64,000 nucleotides of DNA from Streptomyces sp. NRRL S-337 (GTDB lineage: Bacteria; Actinomycetota; Actinomycetes; Streptomycetales; Streptomycetaceae): NCBI RefSeq assembly GCF_000720175.1, contig NZ_JOIX01000057.1, forward strand, positions 1 through 64,000, read 5' to 3'. The stretch's first letter is position 1, and the number at the start of each line of letters is the position of its first letter. The translations under genes and the position numbers were made by a program. Of the stretch, positions 18,825-27,259 are shown piece after piece. The notes beneath the pieces are model-generated. The model was not told where the DNA came from. It made no database searches and saw only the letters and a program-made list of their open reading frames with translations.

Positions 18825-19545
18825 CCCGGGGCGGGCGCATGCGCATAACTCCCCAGGCCATAGCGCCGGCCACGGCGGTGGTGTGGCGGCTCGGGTGGTC
18901 GGGGTAGCGCACGATCGGCGCGTCGATGAGGGTGCCGATGAGGGTCAAGTCGAAGCCCGGAGCGTTCGTCGGGGCGTTGGGGTGGTGAGGTACGGATGCT
19001 GGACGTCCATCATGGACAGCCGCGCCCCGGCCGTGGCGGGGCAAGGGCGGCCCCAGATGCCGGTGCCGAGCACGAACAGATCGACCGGCAGCAGTGCGTC
19101 CGCCGCGCCGGTACGGTACGCACCCCAACGAGCCACCCGCACCCGACGGTACGCGGTCCACCTCCAGCACCTGCACGGGCGTACGCCAGCGGAAACGGAC
19201 ACCGGACCCCCACGGCGGTCACCAGGAGGCGGATCAGGCCCATCGGTCAGCGGCCGCCGCCGCAGGGACGGTACAGCCCGCCGATCGCCCGCTCGACGTC
19301 GACCAGCGCGGGCGCAAGCACCACCGCCTCCGCCACCGCCACCGCCACCGCCACGCCCAGCGCTTCACTGCCCAGCCGGCAGCCGTGCTCGACGTCCTGA
19401 TAAACCGCCGCCAACCGATCCTGGTTGGCCACCCTTCACGGCAGCCGACTTGCCAGAACGCGGACGCTTCGGCGGCAGCCCACACCTCCCGGTACATGGC
19501 CACGCCGCACTTCGCCAATACGGCCAGCTCCTCGGTCGCGCTCAA
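18825..19545 (-). pseudogene. Frameshifted remnant of FAD-dependent dimethylglycine/sarcosine dehydrogenase-like gene
   Basis: Reading the minus strand through successive frames recovers, in family order, AMYREVWAAAEASAFWQVGC (near 19500), NQDRLAAVYQDVEHG (about 19430), DVERAIGGLYRP (about 19270), GLIRLLVTA, VQVLEVDRV, DLFVLGTGIWGR...MMDVQHPYLTT (about 19082-18989) and APIVRYPDHP (about 18920). These match the middle of DMGDH/sarcosine-oxidase-type flavoproteins. The N-terminal FAD-binding motif and the C-terminal folate domain are absent, and at least four frameshifts separate the pieces. A GCCACC repeat run at 19321-19356 inserts extra Val-Ala codons. No product is expected. Confidence 0.75.
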
Positions 19546-19619
19546 GCCGCGTCAGCTGGTTCGCCCCACCGACGCCGGCCTTTGCCTGCTCGCCTTCGCC
19601 TGCTGGCCCGGATGGGACC

Positions 19620-20474
19620 TCACACCGCCTGGCGCACCCTCCCATACGCCAGCAACGCCCGGTGCGGCAGCACCAGGCCACCCTCCCCGTCCATGAACTC
19701 CTCGGCCAGCAGGGCGAAGTGTCGCCGAACGCGCTCGACCCCCTCCACCCCCTGACTGGTAACGACCCGCCCAATCGTGGCCACCCCCGCCGCCGGCCCC
19801 TGCCACCACTCCTCCGCCGTCGTGCGGTGATCCCAAGCCAGCGAACGGCACCCCGCCTCGGTCAGCCCCGCCTCGGTCAGCAGCGCCGTGAGTCCCTCCT
19901 CCGTACGCGGGAAGTCGTCCTCTGGCGCGAGCGCGGGCACATCGGCCGGCCGGGGCACTCCGGCTGCCGCCGCGGCCCGCCCGAGCAGCGCCTGCCCGGA
20001 CGCCGCGGGCACGGCCCAGACCGTGAGCGCGATCCGGCCGCCCGGCCGGGTCACCCGACGCAGCTCCGCAAGCGCCACCCGCGGCCGCCCCACATGATTG
20101 AGTACGAAGTTGCCCACCACTGCGTCGAACTGATCGCACATGAAAGGCAGTTGGGGCACCGCGGCAATGCATACGGAAGCATCCGGAACGCCCTGAGCAG
20201 CACGCCTAGCCATCCCGGGTTCGGAATCCAACGCCACCACCTGCGCACCCCGCGCACCCGCCGCCGCAGCGACCACCCCTGGGCCTGTCCCCACGTCGAG
20301 CACCCGCACGCCCTGCCCCACCCCAGCAGCCTCGAGCAGTGCGGGCACCGGATACGCGCACAGCCTGCCGAACCCTGCCTCGTAGGCGGCCACGCTCCCC
20401 TCCCAGGCCCTCCGCTCACTCACATCGAACGGCGTCTGAGCCCGCGCCGCCCCACCCACCTCAGCCGCCTTCAC
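19620..20474 (-). CDS. Class I SAM-dependent methyltransferase (UbiE/COQ5-like)
   Basis: A 284-residue methyltransferase. Motif I is VRVLDVGTGPGVVAAAAG (about 56-73), motif II VVALDSEPGM, and FDAVVGNFVLNHVGRP with ELRRVTRPGGRIALTVW mark motifs IV-VI of the UbiE family. The GTG at 20474 has a GGAGG site 8 nt upstream. The downstream 260 bp toward the pseudogene holds nothing else. The acceptor molecule is unknown. Confidence 0.86.
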   Translation of the reverse strand: MKAAEVGGAARAQTPFDVSERRAWEGSVAAYEAGFGRLCAYPVPALLEAAGVGQGVRVLDVGTGPGVVAAAAGARGAQVVALDSEPGMARRAAQGVPDASVCIAAVPQLPFMCDQFDAVVGNFVLNHVGRPRVALAELRRVTRPGGRIALTVWAVPAASGQALLGRAAAAAGVPRPADVPALAPEDDFPRTEEGLTALLTEAGLTEAGCRSLAWDHRTTAEEWWQGPAAGVATIGRVVTSQGVEGVERVRRHFALLAEEFMDGEGGLVLPHRALLAYGRVRQAV

Positions 20475-20592
20475 GACCCACTCCTCCCCAACTCTCCGCC
20501 ACCGACTGTCGCCCCATCCTCAGCTCCCCCGCCCCGCCCCGCCCCGCCCCCAGACTCGCACCAATGCGCAACGGCCAACTAGGGTCCGCCTT

Positions 20593-21151
20593 CCAACGGA
20601 TCTTGGCCAGAGCAGGAGTGATGCGAATGTGGCCGCTGCTTCGTAGGAGGTCACGGTCTTCGCGTATCGGTGGCGATATCGCGGAAGCTCTTGAGCTGGT
20701 TGAAGCAGCGTCCGACGCGGTTGTGCCTGCGGTAGGCCTCCCGGTTGAAGCCTGGTGGCCGACCGCCGAGGCGCCCGCGATGGTGCCGGTGCCGCTGCTG
20801 GTCGGTTTTCTCGGGGATCGTGTGCGCGATGCCGCGTCGCCGCAGATAACCACGGAAGCCGCGAGAGCTGTAAGCCTCGTCCGCGATCACGTGGTGAGGT
20901 CGGCGGCGCGGCCGGGCGAGAGGGCGGTCCTGCCGTCGCAGGCGAGGTGGACTTTCGTTGTCAGTCCTCCTCGGGAACGGCCGAGGGCGTGATCGTCCGG
21001 TTCGCCCGGCCGGTGCCGCCCCCTCTTCGGCCGGTGGCGGCGTGCTGGTGGGCGCGGACGATGGTGGAGCCGACCTGGGCCAGCCAGTCGATGTCACTGA
21101 AGGCGTCCGCCTGTTCCCGAATCTGCTGCAAAGCCCGCAGGAACACGCCGC
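20593..21151 (-). pseudogene. IS5-family transposase, C-terminal remnant
   Basis: Minus-strand pieces in several frames read ALQQIREQADAFSDIDW, STIVRAHQHAA, DDHALGRSRGGLTTKVHLA, then HHVIADEAYSSRGFRGYL, IAHTIPEKTDQQ, NREAYRRHNRVGRCFNQLK and ATFASLLLW. This is the DDE core of an IS5-type transposase lacking its N-terminus, with at least two frameshifts and an internal deletion after ACDGR. The missing N-terminal part may be the fragment at 23299-23463. Confidence 0.85.
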
Positions 21152-21275
21152 CGAACGCATAGACAGAGCCTGATGGAAATCCCAGGATGTCTCCATCTCC
21201 CACCCTATGCGCCACTTCAGTGGCTTCTGTGCGCAACCTTTTCGCAATGCGAGTGGTCCTCCGAGAGGCGCAGGT

Positions 21276-21321
21276 GTGCGCATGTACGCATATAAGCATG
21301 CGCACTCACGCATCCATGCGT
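21276..21321. promoter_or_regulatory. Palindrome cluster upstream of LAXTG gene
   Basis: GTGCGCATG (21276-21284) and CATGCGCAC (21297-21305) are a perfect 9-bp inverted repeat; ACGCAT-CC-ATGCGT follows at 21308-21321. The AT-richer centre (ACGCATATAAG) contrasts with the GC-rich surroundings. It lies 78-123 bp before the LAXTG protein start and may be a regulator site. Confidence 0.5.
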
Positions 21322-21398
21322 CATGCCCCGCCTGCGCATGACGAACGTCAAGCTGTGCCGCCCCGGCGGCACTTGGGATGATCTGAGAGGTCTGCTGG

Positions 21399-22532
21399 AT
21401 GAAGATTCTCCATGCCCTGACGGCCGCCGCAGCGGCTGCCGTGTTAGCGCCCGTCGCCGTACTGGCCACGCCCGCCGCCGCGTTCGCAACGGAGCCGGTG
21501 TCCGAGGCCGGTCTCCGCACGCCCGCCTCTCCCGACTTACCCGATGCCGCAACGCCGGCGGGCCGGTTAGCGGATTCCGCAACGAGCGGCGGCGGAACGG
21601 GTAACCCGGACGAGTCGCGGCGCCCGGGCGAAGCCGCTGCCGGTGGCTCGGCATCCCAGGACCGTGACGGGTCCGCACGTCCCGACCCGGGGAAGCCGCC
21701 GAAAGCCGCCGGGACCGTCGAAGGGACCACTGAGAAGACCACCAGCGCGGGTGGTGCCACCGGTGGAGGCAAGGACGCCGGTGATTCCGGTGTTGCGGGT
21801 CAGTCCTGTGCGTTCGAGTCCGACCAGTTGCACGTGGCCGTCCACGGGCTGCCGTCCCAGCTGACCGCGGGCGGCGCCGGGACCCCCTTCTCCATGACGC
21901 TCACCAACACCACCGGCAAGCCCCTGGGGGAGGTCCAGCCCTTCCTGCTCGTATCCTCCGCCGAGGATGTCGACCGGCCGTACTGGGAGCTGGAGACCGA
22001 GTACCGCGACGCCAAGACGGGGCGGTGGAAGACCTTCCATGACGCGGAGCCCGACGACCTGTTCGGCTTCTTTGCCGTCGGTCCGCGCAGCACCATCACG
22101 CTCCAACTGCGCACCCGCGTGGTCAAGGACGCCAAGCCCGGCGCCGGGTACGCACTCGCCGCCGGCGACTACCGCAACCGCGACGGTTCCTGTGGTTCGG
22201 CCAAGGAAGCCTGGTACGACTTCACCATCCTCCCCGCGGGCACGAAGCCGACCCAGCCCCCGACCACCGAGCCGAGCGAGCCGGGCAAGCCGGGTGGCAC
22301 GGCCGGGTCCAGCCACAGCGCCGCGTCCGGCGGCGGTACGAGCGGTCCCGATTCCACCGGCGGCCTCGGCCCGCAGGGCAGCGCCCAGCTCGCCGCGACC
22401 GGCTCCTCGTCCGCGCTCCCGGCGATCGCTCTCGCCGGCGGAGCCGCGATGGTGGTCGGCGCGGGTGCGGTCATCGGCGTGCGCCGCCGGAAGGGCGTGG
22501 CCGGTCCGGGCGCCACGGACGTCACCGCGTAA
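21399..22532 (+). CDS. Secreted, sortase-anchored (LAXTG) surface protein
   Basis: A 377-residue protein with a Sec signal peptide (MKILHALTAAAAAAVLAPVAVLATPAAAFA), a Gly/Ser/Thr/Pro-rich stretch to about 135, a beta-rich domain around 137-285 with two cysteines, a proline/glycine-rich wall-spanning region and a C-terminal sorting signal: LAATG at about 331-335, a hydrophobic helix and RRRKG. LAXTG is the motif of Streptomyces class E sortases, so the protein should be attached to peptidoglycan. It shares a domain with the next gene. It is bracketed by IS5 fragments, suggesting acquisition by insertion. Confidence 0.85.
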   Translation: MKILHALTAAAAAAVLAPVAVLATPAAAFATEPVSEAGLRTPASPDLPDAATPAGRLADSATSGGGTGNPDESRRPGEAAAGGSASQDRDGSARPDPGKPPKAAGTVEGTTEKTTSAGGATGGGKDAGDSGVAGQSCAFESDQLHVAVHGLPSQLTAGGAGTPFSMTLTNTTGKPLGEVQPFLLVSSAEDVDRPYWELETEYRDAKTGRWKTFHDAEPDDLFGFFAVGPRSTITLQLRTRVVKDAKPGAGYALAAGDYRNRDGSCGSAKEAWYDFTILPAGTKPTQPPTTEPSEPGKPGGTAGSSHSAASGGGTSGPDSTGGLGPQGSAQLAATGSSSALPAIALAGGAAMVVGAGAVIGVRRRKGVAGPGATDVTA

Positions 22533-22642
22533 GCCCAACCATTTCTCCAAGAACCTGACAACCCAAGAATCCACGGCCTTGGAACTCAATGACGCTGGAA
22601 ACAAAGGTTCCAAAGGGCCCGAAGAACCGAAAAGAGATCTTC

Positions 22643-23245
22643 ATGAAACTGCGCCGCGCCCTGTCGGTCTCGGCCGCGACGGCCGCCCTACTCCCCATGG
22701 CGGTGGCCGCCGCGCCCGCCTCCCAGGCGGCCCCTGCCGCGAAAATCCCGACGTGCTACGACCTAGACACCGCCTACGGGCAGTACCACGACAACACCTT
22801 CGTGGGCCGCTCCTTCGGCATACCCAAATCGATCACTCTCGGCACTCACTGGACGAGCTACACCGCCACGCTCACCAACGCCTCGGCGAAGGAGCTGAAG
22901 TCCTTCGAACTCAGCGCCAAGCTGGGCAGTTATGTCTACAACGAGGGCGAGCGCGACCTCAGCCCGTACGGCGATCTGCAGTACTGGGACACCTCGCAGC
23001 ACGCCTGGAAGACGCTGCGCCAGGCCGGTGGAAACGCCCGCGGCACCATCCCCGGCCCGAAGACGCTGAAGCCCCGCGACTCCGTCCACGTGCAGCTGCG
23101 GTTCAGGGTGAGTAAAGACCTCCCCCTGGACCAGGCGTACGACGCGTTCACCGGCCTCACCGGCACCTTCGTCGACCGCTACCGCAACATGGACTGCACG
23201 GCCCACGGCGACGCCGTCGGCGCTTTCTCCCCCCGCAAGGGCTGA
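22643..23245 (+). CDS. Secreted protein related to the upstream LAXTG protein
   Basis: A 200-residue protein with a signal peptide (MKLRRALSVSAATAALLPMAVAAAPASQA) and one beta-rich domain with two cysteines (C near 38 and 190). It resembles the central domain of the preceding protein: an N-terminal Cys, an extracellular Ig-like strand series and a YWDTSQHAWKTL segment matching YRDAKTGRWKTF. There is no sorting signal, so it should be released or bind a partner. The spacing (110 bp) and shared domain suggest co-expression with the anchored paralogue. Confidence 0.78.
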   Translation: MKLRRALSVSAATAALLPMAVAAAPASQAAPAAKIPTCYDLDTAYGQYHDNTFVGRSFGIPKSITLGTHWTSYTATLTNASAKELKSFELSAKLGSYVYNEGERDLSPYGDLQYWDTSQHAWKTLRQAGGNARGTIPGPKTLKPRDSVHVQLRFRVSKDLPLDQAYDAFTGLTGTFVDRYRNMDCTAHGDAVGAFSPRKG

Positions 23246-23258
23246 AACCTGCGGGGAA

Positions 23259-23291
23259 GGCTGCCGCCGTCGCGGCCCGGCGGCGGCAGCC
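23259..23291 (+). terminator. 11-bp perfect hairpin terminator
   Basis: GGCTGCCGCCG (23259-23269) pairs with CGGCGGCAGCC (23281-23291) across an 11-nt loop, 13 bp after the stop of the secreted-protein gene. Confidence 0.75.
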
Positions 23292-23298
23292 CCCTACG

Positions 23299-23463
23299 GG
23301 GCTCATAGCGCTCCGGCAAGTCACGCCACAAGAGGCCGATACGGATCTTGTAAACCATCCCATTGACGACCTGGCGGCCTGCCACCCGAGGCCATCCGGC
23401 GACGGCTCTCGGCATCTGCGGGACAAGCAACTCCCGCTCTCCGCCAATGAGTTCATGATGACG
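23299..23463 (-). pseudogene. IS5-family transposase, N-terminal remnant
   Basis: The minus strand encodes HHELIGGERELLVPQMPRA, GRQVVNGMVYKIRIGLLWRDLPERYEP, the conserved N-terminal region of IS5-type transposases (usual RQVINGMVYKIRTG-WRDLPERYGPW). It stops abruptly where the next conserved segment (about 20 residues) should lead into the piece found at 20593-21151 on the same strand. Confidence 0.82.
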
Positions 23464-24187
23464 TACCACCCCACCGCACTCCCCCACTCGGTGATCCTTG
23501 AAGACTGACCTGGTCCCGGCCAGCTCAACGTGGCTCACCGAGGCCAGACGACGTCCGACCCACACCAACTCACCTCCATGCGGCTGGACTCGCTCGATGC
23601 GGCCTGCCCCGGCCGAACACGACTGGACCCCACTGGACGCCACTGGACACGACTGGACACGGCCCGACGCCGCCCAAATTCGACCCGATCCGCCTTGCCC
23701 TCCAACTCGCATCCGGCGTCGCCCTACGCACCCCGAGGTGGCCCGGCGCCGGGGTCGGCCAGGCACCTCGACGTGGCCGAACTCGGCCCGCCAAGGCCGC
23801 AGCCAGCTCGGCCCGCCCCGCACGGACTCAGCCACGGGCCAGACAGACCCGACCCAGGCCGGGTCGGGCCAAGCCAGGGCACGCCAGGCCAGGACACGCC
23901 AGGCCAGGCAGTAGCGACCCCCGGCCGACCTAGGGTTCACCCCAACTCGCCTCGCCTCAGCCGGAGTCGGGCGGGCCCCACTCAGACCCACCCCAACTCA
24001 GGCCCGACTCGCCCCCGACCCACCCCCGACTCACCCTCGACCCAAGGCTGTTACCCACCCGTAACCTACCGATGGGTTACCTTCGGTAAGGGTCGGACTT
24101 TACTCTCCAGTCACCTCGGGCCGGGCGTATGCCCCCTCCTGTCCCAGACAGCGTGCGGTCGGCTCGCATCGAGATCTGGAGCAGAAG
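23464..24187. repeat. Gene-free repetitive stretch including a 10-bp tandem array
   Basis: No credible gene. ACTGGAC-NNN units repeat four times at exact 10-bp period (23622-23661); CACGCCAGGCCAGG-like units repeat near 23875-23911; CCCGACTC/CCCGACCC units repeat near 24000-24045. The last 100 bp hold operator-like palindromes before the secreted hydrolase. Confidence 0.65.
24050..24089. promoter_or_regulatory. Paired GTTAC/GTAAC inverted repeats upstream of secreted hydrolase
   Basis: GTTAC (24050-24054) faces GTAAC (24061-24065), and TTACC-TTC-GGTAA is a palindrome at 24077-24089. TACC...GGTA palindromes are commonly bound by TetR-type regulators. They lie about 100-140 bp upstream of the start of the S15-type hydrolase. 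Confidence 0.5.
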
Positions 24188-25792
24188 ATGACCCCCTCCC
24201 GTACGACCCTGCGCGCCGCTATCGGCACCGTTTCGGCGGCAGTGCTGGCCACGACCGTGCTCACCGGCGCACCGGCCACCGCCCAGGCGGCGACCCCGGA
24301 CGCCACCCCCGCGGCCACGGCGTCCGCAGGTTCCGCCTCCGTGCGGTTCGTCGACATCAAGGGCCAGGGCGGGATCACCCTCAAGGCCAACGTCTTCACG
24401 CCGGCCGGTGCGGACGGGACGCGGCAGTACCCGGTCATCGTGCTGCCCACCAGCTGGGCGATGCCGCAGATCGAGTACATGGCACAGGCCAAGAAGCTGG
24501 CGGACGCGGGATATGTGGTCGTCGGATACAACTCGCGCGGCTTCTGGCAGTCCGGCGGACAGATCGAGACCGCCGGACCGGAGGACATCGCCGACGCCTC
24601 GAAGGTCATCGACTGGGCGCTGGCGAACACCCCCACCGATCCGCAGAAGGTCGGTATGGGTGGGGTCTCCTACGGGGCCGGGATCAGTCTGCTGGCGGCT
24701 GCGTTCGACAAGCGGATCAAGGTGGTTGCAGCGCTCAGCGGCTGGGCCAACCTGATCGACTCGATCTACAGCGGACGGACCCAGCATCTGCAGGCGGCAG
24801 CGATGCTCGGCGGCGCTGGTGAGCTGACCGGGCGGCCCAGCGCCGAACTCCGTACCGTCCTCAAGGACTTCCTGGCCTCCAATCTCTCCAAGGAGAAGGA
24901 TCTGATCGCCTGGGGGAAGAAGCGCTCCCCCGCCACCTACCTCGACCGGATCAATGCCAATGGCGCGGCGATCATGCTGGGCAACGCCTGGGGCGATTCG
25001 CTCTTCCCGCCCAACCAGTACGCCGACTTCTTCGACAAGCTCAAGGGGCCGAAGCGGCTGGAGTTCCGGCCCGGCGACCATGCGACCGCCGAGGCCCTCG
25101 GGTTGTTCGGGCTGCCCGACGACACCTGGACCGACACCAAGCGGTGGTTCGACCGCTACCTCAAGGGCGCCGACAACGGGATCGACAAGGAATCGCCGGT
25201 CCTGCTCAAGTCTCGTTCCACCGGGGCCTACGAGGGCTACAAGAGCTGGAAGGACGTGCCGTCTGCACACCAGAAGATCGCCCTGGACGGCAGCCGGCAG
25301 ATCAATACCAACTGGGACTCCGGCGCCGACGGTGGCCTGATCTTCCTCTCCAGCATGCTGGACCAGTTCTTCCGGTTGCCGCCGATGGCCTCGATCCCGC
25401 TGCTGCCGCGCTCGCTGGCCGCCGTCTGGCAGTCCGAGCGCTACGAGACCGGGCAGCGGGTCCGCGGCACCACCCGGCTGCACACGACCGTCACCAGCAC
25501 CGCCGAGAGCGGTACCGCGATCGCGTACCTCTACGACGTCGGCCCGCTGGGCATCGGCAGGTTGGTGACCCACGCGCCGTACACCTTCCACGGCAAGACG
25601 CCCGGGCAACCCTTCGGCGTGGACCTGGAGCTGTTCTCCACCGCCTACGACGTCCCGGCCGGGCACAAGCTGGCGGTGGTCGTGGACACCGTCGATCCGC
25701 TGTACATCGAGCACAATCCGTCCGGCGCCCAGCTGACGTTCTCCTCTCCCGCGGACGATCCCTCGTACATCTCCGTCCCGGTGCGCGACTAG
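24188..25792 (+). CDS. Secreted CocE/NonD-type (peptidase S15) hydrolase
   Basis: A 534-residue exported serine hydrolase. The signal peptide runs to about 36 (ATAQAA). The S15/alpha-beta domain has the nucleophile S161 (GVSYGAGIS), an aspartate in NAWGDSLFPP and a histidine in RPGDHATAE; the C-terminal beta domain (about 375-534) resembles the X-Pro dipeptidyl-peptidase C-terminal jelly roll. Family members are acyl-peptidases, cocaine-esterase-like or lipase-like; the substrate is unknown. The ATG follows a GGAG site. The palindromes upstream suggest repressor control. Confidence 0.85.
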   Translation: MTPSRTTLRAAIGTVSAAVLATTVLTGAPATAQAATPDATPAATASAGSASVRFVDIKGQGGITLKANVFTPAGADGTRQYPVIVLPTSWAMPQIEYMAQAKKLADAGYVVVGYNSRGFWQSGGQIETAGPEDIADASKVIDWALANTPTDPQKVGMGGVSYGAGISLLAAAFDKRIKVVAALSGWANLIDSIYSGRTQHLQAAAMLGGAGELTGRPSAELRTVLKDFLASNLSKEKDLIAWGKKRSPATYLDRINANGAAIMLGNAWGDSLFPPNQYADFFDKLKGPKRLEFRPGDHATAEALGLFGLPDDTWTDTKRWFDRYLKGADNGIDKESPVLLKSRSTGAYEGYKSWKDVPSAHQKIALDGSRQINTNWDSGADGGLIFLSSMLDQFFRLPPMASIPLLPRSLAAVWQSERYETGQRVRGTTRLHTTVTSTAESGTAIAYLYDVGPLGIGRLVTHAPYTFHGKTPGQPFGVDLELFSTAYDVPAGHKLAVVVDTVDPLYIEHNPSGAQLTFSSPADDPSYISVPVRD

Positions 25793-26176
25793 GCACCGCG
25801 GCGGCGCCGGCCCCGGTTCGTCGGCACGTTGGGGAGAGCCGGGGCGGGCAGGGCGAGGGTCGCCGAGAGAGTGGGGAACGAGGGAGTGGGGATTGAGGGA
25901 ACCGGCTGCGCCGGGCTGAGAGAAGGCAGTGAGCGTGTGCATGGTGGGGCCTCCCGAAGGGATGTCGTCTGACGGGCTGTTCGTGTCATCAACGGTTCCA
26001 TGAACGCCGGCCCAGGTCATCGCACCACGGGTTGACCCCTCCTCAACCCCTGGTTCTCAACCCTTGGTTCTCGCCCAAGGTTCTCAACCCCGGTGGCCCC
26101 GCGGACCGGTCGTAGGACCCGGGGCGTACAGCGCAGGCCTGAGGCGGCGCGGGGTGGTGGTCGCTAGCCTCACCGC
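25793..26176. repeat. Gene-free stretch with 14-bp tandem repeat
   Basis: No convincing gene. TCAACCCCTGGTTC (26043-26056) and TCAACCCTTGGTTC (26057-26070) are tandem, followed by a 13-bp variant TCGCCCAAGGTTC (26071-26083) and a partial copy from 26084. A leftward frame starting at 25941 has a GGGAGG site but runs antisense into the hydrolase and is not accepted. Confidence 0.55.
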
Positions 26177-26632
26177 ATGGCCACCACCCCACCGGCCCGC
26201 GACGCCGGGCAGCGGAAGCGCGATGCGCTCGCACGACTGAGGACGGACGAGGACGCCTGGATCTCCTCGGCGTCCGCCGACGGCACGCCCTACCTCGTGC
26301 CGTTGTCGTTCGTCTGGCACGACGAGCGGCTGGTGATGGCCACGAAGAAGAACAACCCGACGGCCCGCAACCTCCGGGCCAACGGTGCCTGCTGGGTGGC
26401 GCTGGGCCCCACCCGGGACGTGGTCCTCATCGAGAGCACGGCCGAGACCGTCGCCTCCGACGCGCTGCCCGACGACATGGGCAAGGCGTTCGCCGAGAAG
26501 CTCGGCTGGGATCCCCGCGGCCGGGAGGCCTGGGTGTTCCTCGCCTTCCGCCCGCGCCGGATCCTGGTCTGGCGCGAGGAGAACGAGCTCGCGGGGCGGG
26601 AGCTGATGCGGGACGGGGTGTGGCGGGTGTAG
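26177..26632 (+). CDS. PPOX-class (pyridoxamine-phosphate-oxidase-like) flavin/F420-binding protein
   Basis: A 151-residue split-barrel protein of the PNPOx-like superfamily. Typical features are the N-terminal helix followed by DAWISSASADGTPYLVPLSFVWHDERLVMAT and the strand TKKNNPTARNLRANGACWVALGPTRDVVLIES. Small actinobacterial members use F420 or flavin for reductions or act as cofactor carriers. The C-terminus RPRRILVWREENE is characteristic. The cofactor is not decidable from sequence. Confidence 0.82.
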   Translation: MATTPPARDAGQRKRDALARLRTDEDAWISSASADGTPYLVPLSFVWHDERLVMATKKNNPTARNLRANGACWVALGPTRDVVLIESTAETVASDALPDDMGKAFAEKLGWDPRGREAWVFLAFRPRRILVWREENELAGRELMRDGVWRV

Positions 26633-26686
26633 CACCGCGCGGCCGTGCGTCCGGGCCCGGGAGCGGCCGGTGGCATGATCGCCGGT

Positions 26687-27163
26687 ATGGGAAATTCCGC
26701 CCCGAGCCCGCAGCAGCGGCCGCATCTGCCCACGACCGAGTCGGCCGTCACGGCCGTACGGGAAGTCGCCGAGGAGTACCGGCTCGAAGTGACCGTCACG
26801 GACGACATCGGTGCGGATGTGACCTCCCGGCGCACCTCCGCCGGGGCGTTCACCGTGCTGGACCCGGACGGCTCGCTGCCGCACGAGGCGTTCGTGGAGC
26901 TGGGCGGGGACCCGGCGGTCACCGTCCAGTTGTTCCCGGAGGACGATGCGAAGATCACCGTGGACGGGGTGGAGTTCGCGGATGTGCCGCGGGATGCGGT
27001 GCCGGCATTCCTGCGGTCCGTGTACGGCGGTCTGGCCCACGTCAAGACGCGGTTCTTCCCGCCGGGACAGTGGCTGGTCGTCCCGCTGCCCGGTGATGAG
27101 ACGTACAAGGAGCTGATCTTGGGCGGGGCGCTCAGTCCCTGGCTCGCGCGCCACATCCGCTGA
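26687..27163 (+). CDS. Conserved hypothetical protein
   Basis: A 158-residue soluble, acidic protein with no recognisable domain; the pattern is helix, several strands (EVTVTDDIGADVTSRRTSAGAFTVLD, VTVQLFPEDDAKITVDGVEF) and a C-terminal LVVPLPGDETYKELILGG. An ATG at 26675 could add four residues. It sits 54 bp after the PPOX gene on the same strand and may share its transcript. Confidence 0.68.
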   Translation: MGNSAPSPQQRPHLPTTESAVTAVREVAEEYRLEVTVTDDIGADVTSRRTSAGAFTVLDPDGSLPHEAFVELGGDPAVTVQLFPEDDAKITVDGVEFADVPRDAVPAFLRSVYGGLAHVKTRFFPPGQWLVVPLPGDETYKELILGGALSPWLARHIR

Positions 27164-27259
27164 CGGCGGCTCCTTGAAAGCCACGGATGGCTCCGTACGG
27201 CAACGGCCCGGAGGGACCACTAACGGCCCGAAGGCCCAGGGGAGAGCCCCCGCCTCGCC

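Noticed and set aside
25789..26001. Leftward 70-codon frame with Pro/Thr-rich translation
   Set aside because: It has no ribosome site, no recognised motif and poor composition; it is in a repeat-bearing intergenic region.
24077..26020. Long leftward frame antisense to the secreted hydrolase
   Set aside because: Its sequence is the arginine/glycine-rich type expected from a shadow frame of a high-GC gene.
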